Assembly: GCA_947479475.1 (NCBI GenBank)
Contig: CANJZW010000029.1
Span: 1-50,085, forward strand
Source of the DNA: Chthoniobacteraceae bacterium
Lineage (GTDB): Bacteria; Verrucomicrobiota; Verrucomicrobiia; Chthoniobacterales; Chthoniobacteraceae
Direction: 5' to 3'
Length of the DNA stretch: 50,085 nt
The notes below the pieces were generated by a model. The model had not been told where the DNA came from, made no database searches, and was given only the letters and a program-made list of their open reading frames with translations. The translations under genes and the position numbers were made by a program. Positions 34,293-44,000 of the stretch are shown here, one piece after another. How positions within the stretch are numbered: position 1 is the stretch's first letter; the number at the start of each line of letters is the position of its first letter.

Positions 34293-34703
34293 ATGAGCGA
34301 ACCCAACTCCAATCCCGCGCCCGTATCACCCAAGGGCCTCGAACATGCAGGCGTGATTGATTTTATCGGGTTTGACCCTAGTGTTCCCGAAGTTCTGCTG
34401 GTCATGGTCGAGCCGCGTCCCTGGCGCAATGTGGGAGAGCAACTCTTCCAACTGCAGGAAAAGCTCAACGCCTACCTCTCTTTCGCCTTGGACGGCGAAA
34501 TGGCGGAGGCTTACCCACAGTTTGTCGGGAAGCCCCTTAAAATCAGGCTGGAATGCGTCGAACCGCCGGTGCCGGAGGCGCTTAATTTCCTGCAGCACGT
34601 TTACGAGCAGTCCGCCCTGCAGGGGATTACCTTCGAGGTGGAGGTGGTGGCTGCCGCTACCTGCGGCTGCGGACAGCCTCTTTCCGAGTGCGGAGAAGCC
34701 TAG
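34293..34703 (+). CDS. DUF6572-like small protein
   Basis: 136 residues from the ATG at 34293. The frame is open from 34236 but that part overlaps the start of the oxidoreductase. The core reads LEHAGVIDFIGFDPS, then VMVEPRPWRNVGEQLFQLQEKLNAYLSFALDGE, shown here only in part, and GKPLKIRLECVEPP. This fits a family I know as DUF6572, of unknown function. A CGCGQPLSECGE tail at the C-terminus adds three Cys that could bind a metal. It is divergent from qor. Confidence 0.6.
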   Translation: MSEPNSNPAPVSPKGLEHAGVIDFIGFDPSVPEVLLVMVEPRPWRNVGEQLFQLQEKLNAYLSFALDGEMAEAYPQFVGKPLKIRLECVEPPVPEALNFLQHVYEQSALQGITFEVEVVAAATCGCGQPLSECGEA

Positions 34704-34792
34704 CAGGCAGTAACGGTCATCACGTGGGATAGAGGTGCTTTAGCTTTATTCGGGCGGTAGTTTCCTCTGGATCAGGAGCTTTTGACCTCAAA

Positions 34793-35200
34793 TCAACCAC
34801 CCACCAGACTCAAACCGCTCACCATCTTAAAATGCTTATCCTCTGTCGCCAGAAGAAGCCCTGTCTGCAAGGCCATCGCCGCGATCCAAATATCATTTTG
34901 AGGGATGAGCGTTTCTTTCTGAGCCAACTCAGACGCAATCCGTCCGTAGACAAGGGGAGTTTGGTCGTCTGGAAGCAAAACATCGACGGCATCCAAGAAC
35001 AAAGCGATCTGTTGAAGGTTTCTCTCAGCCCGCAACGCCCTATAGGCCCCCGCATAAAGTTCTGCTAGCGCCACATAGGGGAGGTAAAAAACCTCAAAAT
35101 CTCCCAGCGCTCCCAGCGCTCCCAGCAGCTCTTTGCCGCCACGGAAATGTCAAATTACCACGCTGCTATCAAGCCGCAACCCGCTACTGGAGATGGCCAT
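34793..35200 (-). pseudogene. vapC: PIN-domain toxin (VapC-like), broken by an in-frame stop
   Basis: Read from the ATG at 35200, the frame gives GLRLDSSVVI, a TGA stop at 35150-35152, then HFRGGKELLGALGALGDF and on to the stop at 34793: 136 codons, the usual VapC length. The four acidic sites are present: LDSS, LAELYAG, QNDIWIAA and LATEDKHF. The only open part left is the last 93 residues (from 35074), which lacks the first Asp. A 9-base tandem repeat (CTCCCAGCG, 35101-35125) encodes the GALGALG stretch. The toxin is probably dead. Stop-codon read-through is the alternative. Confidence 0.75.
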
Positions 35201-35398
35201 GATCTCGATCAGCCTCGGTTCTCACGGCCACCCCGAAACTTTCGCCCTCATCACTGGCCATACAGCCGGCAGTCGCAAGCAGGGCCGAAAGCCGACGTTC
35301 CTTGGACTTCGGATTCAATGAGTGTACGTAGCGTGCGACACCAACGCGGGGTTGGGAAGTTCGTGGAGATCCCGTAATATCGATTCGACCACCGTCAT
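35184..35398 (-). pseudogene. Antitoxin of the vapBC-like pair, broken by a frameshift
   Basis: From the ATG at 35398 the frame reads VVESILRDLHELPNPALV and then ATYTH before a TGA. The next frame carries LNPKSKERRLSALLATAGCM, then SDEGESFGVAVRTEADRD, and stops at 35184. Joined, the two halves give about 70 residues of the layout I associate with VapB-type antitoxins (L..LP...LV, a LNP.....R..AL..TAGC block, an acidic DEGE). A loss of one base or gain of two near 35320 explains the break. The end overlaps the toxin start by 17 bases, a normal toxin-antitoxin arrangement. Confidence 0.6.
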
Positions 35399-35515
35399 TT
35401 CAGTTCAATAGCACAACTACAGGGCCCGGCGAATCAGATTTTACGCGTGCTGTTGCCGACCAGCTAAAGGCGAACGCGTTAGGAAGGGCTGGTTGAACCT
35501 GAAAATAGAAATTCG

Positions 35516-35601
35516 CGCGGAGGCGTGGTGACGCGGAGAAATACAAATTCCTGTAAAAAGGGATGTTCTATCTCTAACCGCCGCGTCTCCGCGCCTCCGC
35601 G
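35516..35601. repeat. Intergenic palindromic element, copy 2
   Basis: CGCGGAGGCG at 35516-35525 is the exact inverse complement of CGCCTCCGCG at 35592-35601. CGCGGAGA at 35532-35539 also matches TCTCCGCG at 35586-35593 in inverse. The right side has CTAACCGCCGCGTCTCC, close to CTAACCTCCGCGCC in copy 1 near 25561. It lies between the toxin-antitoxin remnant and recD. The rest of 35399-35765 shows nothing clear. Confidence 0.55.
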
Positions 35602-35765
35602 TGATGAGCTCCTTTAACCTTAACTTCGGAGTTCGGGTGTGAACCGGGTGAGAAAGCTGAAGACAACCTCGGGGATGCGATTTGCGCGCTTTTGCCTCCA
35701 CCCCAGCCGGCTGCGATTGCGTTGGCCGGAAAGACCTCCGCCGTTTGTGATGCTCCCGGGAGACG

Positions 35766-37409
35766 TTAATTCGGGTTTTTGAGGAGGCTTGATAAAGCGG
35801 AATGAGGGGCGCAGAGCCGGACGTGTGTCTTTGCCCGAGTAATCGCGGTATATAACAGGTTGTGTTTGAGCAATGGCGAGTCCGGGTCCGAGGGAAGAAA
35901 GATCGCGCACCGCTTAAACTCGCTGCCCTGGCTTTTGTGGATGGTGAAAGCCCAGGCGGGCTCGTGTGCGGGAATTTGGGCAAGTGCCAGCGGGCCGCGA
36001 TGAGGAAAAATAACGCGAGCGATGTCCGAAGGATGATGGTGAACAATGATCCCGAGGTCGCCGTTGGCGAGGTCGAGATGGCGCTCGTTGCGGGTGACCA
36101 TCACAGGCGTGCCATGGGCAAAAAGAGATCCTGAACCCGCAGCCAGTTTGTTGATTGAATGGACACCGCCAATGCCGTCATTTTGGGCGCAAAGCACTTG
36201 AAAGGAATTAAGCGCAGAGAATGCTAGGCGTTGAGAATCAGGGTTATCGAGTGCGATGGATTGTGTGGTCTGTCGGAAATGGCGCCACTCGGTTTGTAGT
36301 TGTTCGATGAGGTCGGAAGGCAAACTCTGGGCGAAGGGATGAATGTTTGTAAATGCGAGGGTTGGGCGCTGTAGCAATGTCTGCAGATCCGGCCAGGAGG
36401 GACGTTTTGGAACGCCAGGTTTGAAGGCGCGGGCGAGTTCAAGAATGTCGAGCGATTCGGAGCGATAACAATGCGACAGCCGGAAAACAGCCTGTGGATG
36501 GCTTCGGATGAGCTCCGCGAGTGAGCCACCGATTTCCACGCTTTCGAGCTGATCCTCGTCCCCCAAGATCACCAACTGTGCGTTCTGGGGAAGTGCCTCC
36601 AGAAGATGGAGGAAGAGGGAGAGGTCAATCATCGAGGCCTCGTCAATAAGAACGATACGGGCGGAAAGGGGCGCGTTTTTACCATGCTTAAAAGGGCCGC
36701 CCTGTTCGGGTGTTTTGGGCGTCCAGGCGAGAAGTTTGTGAAGCGTTTTGGCTTCAAGTTGAACGAGCTTCTCACAGGGCAGACCTGCGGCTTGAAGACG
36801 GCCCCCGGCTTGTGCAGCTTCTCGGATGGCCTGTTCAAGCCGTTTTGCGGCCTTTCCAGTCGGTGCGGCAAGGACGACTTCCTCCGGGTTAAGACTCGGA
36901 TCCATTGCGAAGCGCAATGCGAGGAAAGTTGCCGCCGTGGTTGTTTTACCGGTGCCAGGGCCGCCGGTAAGAATAGCCAAAGGGCTTTTGAGCAGGCCTC
37001 GGACAGCGTCGCGTTGGCCCTGATCCCGGCCGTCGCTTTGGGGGCCAAAAGCTGATAGCAGGAGAGCTTCGTGACCGATCGGCAAAGGTGTTTCCCTCAA
37101 GAGAAGCGTGGCGGCGGCAGAGGTGATCAACTGCCGGAGTGTATGGGTGCGCGTGAGCATCACGCGGTCTCCTTCGACAACCATCAAAGGAGTTGTGCCG
37201 TTGAAAGCCGCATCGGAAGAATGCGCCTGGCCCGAGAGAAGCAGTTGTTTAAGGGTAAGATCGGAAAGAGGCAGCGCGCCGAGTCCTTGGGCCTGAGCCT
37301 CCAGTAGACAGGCCAGGATCTGGCAGGGAAGGGGTTCGCAGGACGAGGCACTGCCAAGAGTGGCTCTGGCTAGGGCAAGGAAAGGTGCCGAGGGAGAGGG
37401 AATCGACAT
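35766..37409 (-). CDS. recD: Exodeoxyribonuclease V alpha subunit
   Basis: 547 residues from the ATG at 37409. The frame is open to 37523 within recB. Walker A is GGPGTGKTTTAATF (Lys155), with IVLIDEASMIDLSLFLHLLE as Walker B. The end has AFTIHKSQGSEFKRCAIFLP, the RecD motif VI region. RecD is the fast 5'-to-3' helicase of RecBCD, which unwinds and degrades DNA from double-strand ends until a Chi site. It is slightly shorter than the 608 residues of E. coli RecD. It follows recB after 35 bases. Confidence 0.92.
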   Translation of the reverse strand: MSIPSPSAPFLALARATLGSASSCEPLPCQILACLLEAQAQGLGALPLSDLTLKQLLLSGQAHSSDAAFNGTTPLMVVEGDRVMLTRTHTLRQLITSAAATLLLRETPLPIGHEALLLSAFGPQSDGRDQGQRDAVRGLLKSPLAILTGGPGTGKTTTAATFLALRFAMDPSLNPEEVVLAAPTGKAAKRLEQAIREAAQAGGRLQAAGLPCEKLVQLEAKTLHKLLAWTPKTPEQGGPFKHGKNAPLSARIVLIDEASMIDLSLFLHLLEALPQNAQLVILGDEDQLESVEIGGSLAELIRSHPQAVFRLSHCYRSESLDILELARAFKPGVPKRPSWPDLQTLLQRPTLAFTNIHPFAQSLPSDLIEQLQTEWRHFRQTTQSIALDNPDSQRLAFSALNSFQVLCAQNDGIGGVHSINKLAAGSGSLFAHGTPVMVTRNERHLDLANGDLGIIVHHHPSDIARVIFPHRGPLALAQIPAHEPAWAFTIHKSQGSEFKRCAIFLPSDPDSPLLKHNLLYTAITRAKTHVRLCAPHSALSSLLKNPN

Positions 37410-37444
37410 GGGAGTGTTTCCGGATGACTGGGGTTGATCGCTCT

Positions 37445-40400
37445 TCAGGCTGTGATTTCGAGGGGTTTGGCAATTAAACCTTCGAGTTTGAAGATCTGTT
37501 CGGCCTCCGGTTTGTGCAACCAAAGACCCCGAGAGTCCCCAGGGGTGGGGTTTGCGGGCAGCGCACGAAGGAAGAGATAGGCGATGCCCCCGAAATCACG
37601 TTCGTATTGATAATCAGCACCAAGGCTGGCCTGCAGGCGCCGGTGCCAGGCAAGGGTGTAGAGATAACTCTGCAAAACGTAGTCATCCCTGAGCATCAGT
37701 TTTTCGAGGTCTTGCTGTGTGCCGTTACCAAAGCCTCCGTTGGTCTTATAGTCTAGGACATACCATTTTCCTTCGTGGAGAAAGACGAGGTCGATTACGC
37801 CCTCGAGGAACTGGACGGGAAATTCCTTAAGGGTCGAAAACCGCTCTGCCCAGAGGTTCCAGGGCGTTTCAGGATCAAGATCGGGCCTGGAGAGTGCTGC
37901 GCGAAGGTGTTTGGCGGGGAGTTCTTCGTGTTCGAAGGGGAGAAGAAACTCCAGTTCCGAGCTCTTCCGGGTAATATCCTTGAGGCAACAAGCCGCTGCA
38001 GCGCCTGGCAAGGGCATGGGATGGTTGAGCACCAACAACAGAGCGGCAAGAAGGTTTTGAGCGCTTTCCGGGTCGATGTTCGTTGGGAGGCTCTGGAGAA
38101 GGGCGGCTTCCATGTCTGTGGCTAGGGCAGGATGAGCCATCGCATTTTCGAGCATCGAATGGACGAGCACTCCCAGCCCTTTTCCTTTGAGCATCGGCTG
38201 CGCTGCAACAATTTTAGAAAACAGATTGTTCACCGGAAAAAGTTCGTCCGGCGAGCTGAGTGGTTCGGGACTGTTTGGTTCGTCTGCGCCTCCGGAGTTC
38301 AGGTGAATCGCCTCACCTTCGTTGTCCGCCCCCTTTTCTTGTTGATGGAGCGTGGTGAAGCTCAGTTTAAGGCGTTTTTTTTCCCTAGGGGCTGCAAGCG
38401 GTGCGATCTGTTCGAGAATAGAGGCGCGGCGGCCAGGGGCATTGCCGTCTGAGAGGACGTGTGGATTTGAAGGATCCGGTACTACGCCCGCGGTTGCGTG
38501 GCGCCAGACGTGTTGAGGCCAGGCGGGATCTTTGAGTTCGGTCAGAAGCCTGCTCTGGCTCGCTGCAAAATTCTCTTGGCGGCGTTCTTCGTCGCTAAAA
38601 AGATGGCCAAGCAGAAGGCGGCTGATCCAAGAGCGTGCCGAGGCATTTAAATGGCTTTGGGTTTCGCTGGTTGCCGCAAAACCGAGATGGAGTTGATGTT
38701 TTGCGCGAGTGATGGCGACGTAAAGAAGACGCGCCTGCTCCTCCTCGCTGCCCTTCCATTCGGCATCACGGACCAGAGATTGCTCCGGAGTGCCGACATC
38801 CAGGGTTTCGCCATCGAAGAAAAACTTTGCACTGTTAAAACTCTGCCGGCTCTTAAGCGCCCATAAAAAAGGACAAAAGACGATGCCGTATTCAAGTCCC
38901 TTTGCTGAATGAATGGTGACGAGGTTGACTGCGTCCTCCTGGGTTTCCATGCGGACGTTTTGTTCTGCAGCGCTGTTTTCTTCGTCTGAGTCGTCCTCTC
39001 CGACTAACTTTCTTCCCAGCCAATTCGCTAGGGAATCTGCATCGCGCAGATGGCGGCAGGCCCATGTTTCCTGCAGGAGTTCACCCAGATGTAGCCAGTT
39101 GGTAATTTTACGTTCGCCATCGCTGGATTTGAGGAGGCTTCGACGCCGGGATGTTTCCTGAAAAAGCGAGTGGTTCAGGATGGTTTCTAGCAGACGCAGA
39201 GGGCCCTGCCATGGAAGTTGCTCGCTCCATTTTTGAAAGAGGTGCAGATAGGCGCCGAGGCGGTCGTCCGCGTCATCCGTCTTGAGGGAATAGAGTTCTG
39301 CGGAGGTGAGGCCCAGCAGTGAGGTGGCCAGAGCGGCCAGGGCAGTGCTTTGGGAATGGTTGCCTGGGCTGAGCGCTTGGAGGATGAGCCGCATTTCTTT
39401 GGCCTCGTGTGTGCTGAAGATCGACTGCCCACTTTTGAATACGCTTGGGATGCCCCGCTTGCGGAGTTCTGTTTGGACAGATTGTAGTTGAGCGCGGGTA
39501 TGGGCGAGAACTGCGTAGTCTGCCGCCGCGAGCGGCCTTGAACCGGCTTTCGTGGGGATACGCAGCCGCATTTCGGGCGGCAGACTGAGTTGCGATTCGA
39601 TTTTTTCGGCGCAGTTCAATGCGAGGCGATGAATGGCCAGACTTTTCGCGAGATCTGTTCCGGGGATGACAGCGATGGAAAGAGGGGGGGCAGTGCAGGG
39701 GCCCCCTGTTGCAGGGAGAAGTAGGGTGCGGTCGCGGTTTTTCGCAGCAGCTTTTACTTTGATATAGGGAATTTTGCGACCCGGCCCCGGAAAGAGATCA
39801 AAAATGGCTCCGGCATCACGAAGGCCAGCGCTCTCATAGAGGTTGTTGACAGCGTCAAGCAACACTCCGTCCGAGCGATGGTTGGTATCCATGGTGTAGA
39901 CTTCGGCCTTGGCAACCAGTTCTTGATAACTTGCCAGATCGGCACCCCGGAATTGATAGATGCTTTGTTTTGGATCTCCAATGAGCAGGAATGGGCGAGT
40001 CTGAAGCCATTCGGGATCTCCAAAGGTGCATGAAAAAACTTCGGATTGGATTGCATCCGTATCCTGAAATTCATCGATGAGGACCGCATCGTAGCGCAGT
40101 CGCAGCGAGGAGAGAAGCGAGGGGCCGCGCAGGGGATCTCTGAGAGCATCGCGAACGCAGTGCATCAAATCATCGAAACTGCGCAGGCCGAATTCGCGCT
40201 TTCGAGCACTAAGCCGCTTCGGCAATTCACGAGCGATAAAAACGTGGGGCGCAAGCGCGGCAGCTGCAATGGGGGCGTGTGCGGCGTCGAGAGTTTTCCA
40301 AAGAATGGCGAGCTCTGGTGTGAGGGCGCTTCTTTGAGGTGCAGACAGCTTGGCAAGGTAGAGATGTTCGCCGGCCTTCAGCTTGCCGAGCCTGTCCAAG

Positions 40401-41098
40401 AGTGCTTTTTTGGTGCCCGCGTGTTTGATCCCAGCGGTCATCGCCTCGGGTTGAATGGAGGAGGCAATAGCGCAGTAATGCTGAGCCAATGCTTCAATTT
40501 CTGTGGGGGAGGCAACGCTCTTGGGTTGTAGCACTAGGTCCGGATGGCTTTTGACGATGCGGACCAGCTTTTTTAAATCCTTTTGTTTACGGTCGACATC
40601 GAGGAAAAGTTCCGGGTTTTGGATGAACAGATCGTCGATAATTTCTTCGATGAGGTCGTCTGTGTCGGTAACCAAAGTGGTGTCGGGATCCAAGCCGAGC
40701 GTGGCTGCATTTTCTGAAAGGATACGAGAGGCGAGGCCATGGATCGTGTGGATGGGTGCCAGGTCAAGGCAGGAGAGCGCTGTCTGGAGTAGGGTGGGGT
40801 GGTTTGGACAGGCAGCGAGGAGTTCTCCGATTTTGTCCTCGTCCTCGGAGAGAGGGCTGCCGGCGCTGATTTTTTCAGACAGCGTGAGGGCGTCCGCGAG
40901 ACGTTCGCGGAGTCGGTCGCGCAGTTCTGCAGTCGCGGCGCTTGTGAAGGTGGTGACGAGAATCTTTTCGATAGGCAGCCCCGAAAGAATGAGCCGCATG
41001 TGGAGCAAGGTGATGGACCAAGTTTTGCCCGTGCCTGCGCTGGCTTCGATGGCGCGCAGACCGTGCAATGGCAACAGGAAGGGATTGAAAGGTTGCAT
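37445..41098 (-). CDS. recB: Exodeoxyribonuclease V beta subunit
   Basis: 1217 residues. Walker A near residues 18-27 (EASAGTGKTWSITLLHMRL), ILVTTFTSAATAELRDRLRE, LIDEFQDTDAIQSEVF (Walker B) and VNLVTIHSAKGLEYGIVFCP are UvrD-type helicase motifs. The C-terminal nuclease has GVIDLVFLHEGKWYVLDYKT, with Asp1116 and Lys1118 in the active-site DYK. RecB is the 3'-to-5' helicase and the only nuclease of the complex. Its ATG overlaps the recC stop by one base (TAATG), so the two are translationally coupled. Confidence 0.95.
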   Translation of the reverse strand: MQPFNPFLLPLHGLRAIEASAGTGKTWSITLLHMRLILSGLPIEKILVTTFTSAATAELRDRLRERLADALTLSEKISAGSPLSEDEDKIGELLAACPNHPTLLQTALSCLDLAPIHTIHGLASRILSENAATLGLDPDTTLVTDTDDLIEEIIDDLFIQNPELFLDVDRKQKDLKKLVRIVKSHPDLVLQPKSVASPTEIEALAQHYCAIASSIQPEAMTAGIKHAGTKKALLDRLGKLKAGEHLYLAKLSAPQRSALTPELAILWKTLDAAHAPIAAAALAPHVFIARELPKRLSARKREFGLRSFDDLMHCVRDALRDPLRGPSLLSSLRLRYDAVLIDEFQDTDAIQSEVFSCTFGDPEWLQTRPFLLIGDPKQSIYQFRGADLASYQELVAKAEVYTMDTNHRSDGVLLDAVNNLYESAGLRDAGAIFDLFPGPGRKIPYIKVKAAAKNRDRTLLLPATGGPCTAPPLSIAVIPGTDLAKSLAIHRLALNCAEKIESQLSLPPEMRLRIPTKAGSRPLAAADYAVLAHTRAQLQSVQTELRKRGIPSVFKSGQSIFSTHEAKEMRLILQALSPGNHSQSTALAALATSLLGLTSAELYSLKTDDADDRLGAYLHLFQKWSEQLPWQGPLRLLETILNHSLFQETSRRRSLLKSSDGERKITNWLHLGELLQETWACRHLRDADSLANWLGRKLVGEDDSDEENSAAEQNVRMETQEDAVNLVTIHSAKGLEYGIVFCPFLWALKSRQSFNSAKFFFDGETLDVGTPEQSLVRDAEWKGSEEEQARLLYVAITRAKHQLHLGFAATSETQSHLNASARSWISRLLLGHLFSDEERRQENFAASQSRLLTELKDPAWPQHVWRHATAGVVPDPSNPHVLSDGNAPGRRASILEQIAPLAAPREKKRLKLSFTTLHQQEKGADNEGEAIHLNSGGADEPNSPEPLSSPDELFPVNNLFSKIVAAQPMLKGKGLGVLVHSMLENAMAHPALATDMEAALLQSLPTNIDPESAQNLLAALLLVLNHPMPLPGAAAACCLKDITRKSSELEFLLPFEHEELPAKHLRAALSRPDLDPETPWNLWAERFSTLKEFPVQFLEGVIDLVFLHEGKWYVLDYKTNGGFGNGTQQDLEKLMLRDDYVLQSYLYTLAWHRRLQASLGADYQYERDFGGIAYLFLRALPANPTPGDSRGLWLHKPEAEQIFKLEGLIAKPLEITA

Positions 41099-44000
41099 TA
41101 AGAGTTTGTTTGAGCGCTTTCGAGAGGGGCTTTGCCGTCTTTTTGGAGCAGGCCGAAAATTGTTTTTGCGAGAGTCACGGAGAGAAACTCAAAAGGCTCT
41201 GCGCGGAGTGCTTCGATGGAAATTCCCTCGGGAAGTTCGAAGCTTTCTATGAACGGATCTGTAATTCCAGTGAATGCGATTTGAACGCTCAGTGTTTCAG
41301 ATTCTGAGGGGGCTGGTTCTTCACCAAAAGAGTCTTTGCTGCGCCATTTTTCAAGCGCGGCGGCGAGGCAGATTTCTTGATTTTCAGGGGCGCTCCCTTC
41401 GAGTTTGGCACTCGCGGCCAAGAAAAACGGGAGGGGAAGGCAACCCGCCAGACGGTGGAGTGTTAGAAGGAGGGAAAACGTGGCGTGTGCCTGTGAAATG
41501 TGGCCTGTCAGATTGGTGGGAGGCGGGGATTTGTCGTCCTCCTTGTTTTTCGAAAACTGGATCTGAAAAAGCGTTAAAGACGGGTCGGCAAGCGAAAGCG
41601 CAAGCGCGTCGACCAGCGCGCGGAGTTCGTACTTCACGCTGTTTTTTCCGGGGACGTAAAGAGTCGCTACGCCCTCACTCAGATGCCAGTTTGCATCGAT
41701 GTGACCGGTGATTTGCACGCCGTTAATTTCGAGTTGAATTGCGGGATGCGGATCACTTTGACCGTGAGCAATCTGAGTTGTTTTTTCGGACTCCTGCTTC
41801 CAGCTTTTGAGGTCCCTCGGTGCCGGGGGCAGCTTGCCCCTCAAACCCAGAAGTTCGCGCTGCGCGGCTGACTCCGGCTGAGAGGTGCCGGAGTTGGCCG
41901 CGGCGAGGCGTTCCTTGAGAATGCAGTCTCGCACGGACCATTTCTCCAGAGCATTTAGATTAAGCAGTTCACCGGAGGGGAAGGCGCTGGGTTGATCAAA
42001 CCAACCAAGACCGAGGCGGGCCAGATAGATTTTGTGAGGCTCGATAAGAGTGCGTTTGAGGTCCGCAAGATCGACGCTGCTGCGGTTCTCGGGGGGGAGT
42101 GGAGCCTGGTGGAAACGCGGGGGATCGCTTTGACCGGATTCGATCAAGGTACAGGCATCCAGATGATGCTCTGGTTGCTGGCCGCGCGCAAAGTTCGGGA
42201 GCGAATTCAGGAAGGCGGCTGAGCTAAAGGGATGGAGTGGTACGCGAACGTGAATGTCGGCTGCGGCCTGGATGCCAGCAGTTTTGCTCACGGCTTCCAA
42301 CAGATCAGCCAGCGGGGTGGATGGTGGCAGCGGTTTGTCGTCGTGCAGGGATCCCCCCAGATAAGTGAGTAAGAGACGCCTCTGCGGACAAAGCGCGGCT
42401 TGGAGCAGGAAGTGACGGTCCTCTGAGCGTTTGGAAGGGAGCCCGGTGCCTGTCGCCGTTTTAAGGGGATGCCAGTCGGGCCGTGAATCGGCGCGTGGGA
42501 ACTGTTCGGCGCCTAGTCCGGCGACGGCTAGGATTTGAGCGGGCAGGGCGGCGTCTTTGCGCAGGTCGGAGATGACGACTCCGCTCATGCGGTCCGCTTT
42601 CATGAGCTGTTCGCTGAAGGAGTCGAGCCTCGCGTGGAAGAGGCGAAGAAAAACTTCCGCACTGATTTCGCTTTTTAGAAAGGCGTGTGAGAGGTTTGTA
42701 TCTCGGGCGGGAAGGTTGCTGCGTCGCAATGGAGCAATTACTTTGCTGTTGAGAACAAGGATCTGATCTTGGCTATCCGCGTCAAAAAAAGTTGCGCAGA
42801 GGGAGGCAATGGCTTCGCACCAGACCTCGAGCGGTTGAATGCTCCCGCGTTTCCAAAGGGCTGCGGCTTGGTTGAAGAGCTCTAAAAATTCAGCAAGACG
42901 TGCGAGTGTTGCGGTTTCGAGGCCCGAGGCTCGCTGGAGAGGAACATGGGGGGTGCCTCCCTGAAGACTAATTCGGGTGTTGCTTGCAGAGGTTGGAAGA
43001 ACAGCGCCCAGCGCGAGGCGTTGCAGTCCGAACGCCCAGGACCAAGTATCGCCAGACTGTGTCTGCTGCTGTTCGTCAACGCGATGCTCCCTGTTGCGTC
43101 CCCAGCGGACGCCGGCATCCCGAAGCCAGTTTCCAAGATCACCATTGGCGAGGGCATCTTGAAGTTGGAAACGCCGGGTGATGGGTGGCTGATGGAGGAG
43201 TCGAATTCCTTCGGCGAGATCAAAGCGCCCGCGCAGGGCTTCTACCAAAGACTCTAGGGCTGAAATCACCTCCAGGGACTGCTTCGGAGGCATCTCCGGG
43301 AAATGAACAGGCACGGCGGCTTCCGCGAAGACGGCCTTGATTAGCGGGGCGTAGTCAGACGGGTTTACAAGCAGGATGCGGCAGTCTTCGGGTTTGAGGT
43401 TAGGGTCGCGGCTGAGTTCCCCGCGCAGTTGATCGGCGATGAGTTCCAGTTCACGGCGCGGGCTACGGCAGGAGTAAACCGCGAGACTCGAGTCCTCCTG
43501 ATCGCGAACGAATGGTTCCTGCCGGAGATAAAGGCTCCGCGTATCCTGCTGGAGGGCGAGCAAAAGAGAGTCTGGTGCGATGGCGGGTTCCTCGTCGGCT
43601 GGATAAAGAAACCCGGTGCCTTCAGATTCAAAGTGTTCAATCAGGCCGCGGTGAAGATCCTGAGCGTTGGCCCCAAGGGCGTAGAGAAGGGGCGGGGCGG
43701 GGCTTTGGGTCGTATCTGCAAAAAGTTTACGGCGTCGGGATTTGATTTTATCGTCCGCCCAGAAGTCGTTCACTGCAGCGCTGACGATCAGGGAACCTTC
43801 TGCAATTTCGAGGAGTTGACCGAGGCGGGCGAGTAAGAGAGCGGGAGTGCTGCGATCCAAGAGAACCGCGAGGCGTACTCTTCCGCCCTTTGCTTGTTCT
43901 GTTTGAAGCCAGTTTTTGCAGGAGACCGCAAAGCTTGTTTCGCTGATGCTGCCGAGATGGTCGGCGGCGGCGGCTTGGAGGGTTTCGTTTTGTAAAAGGC

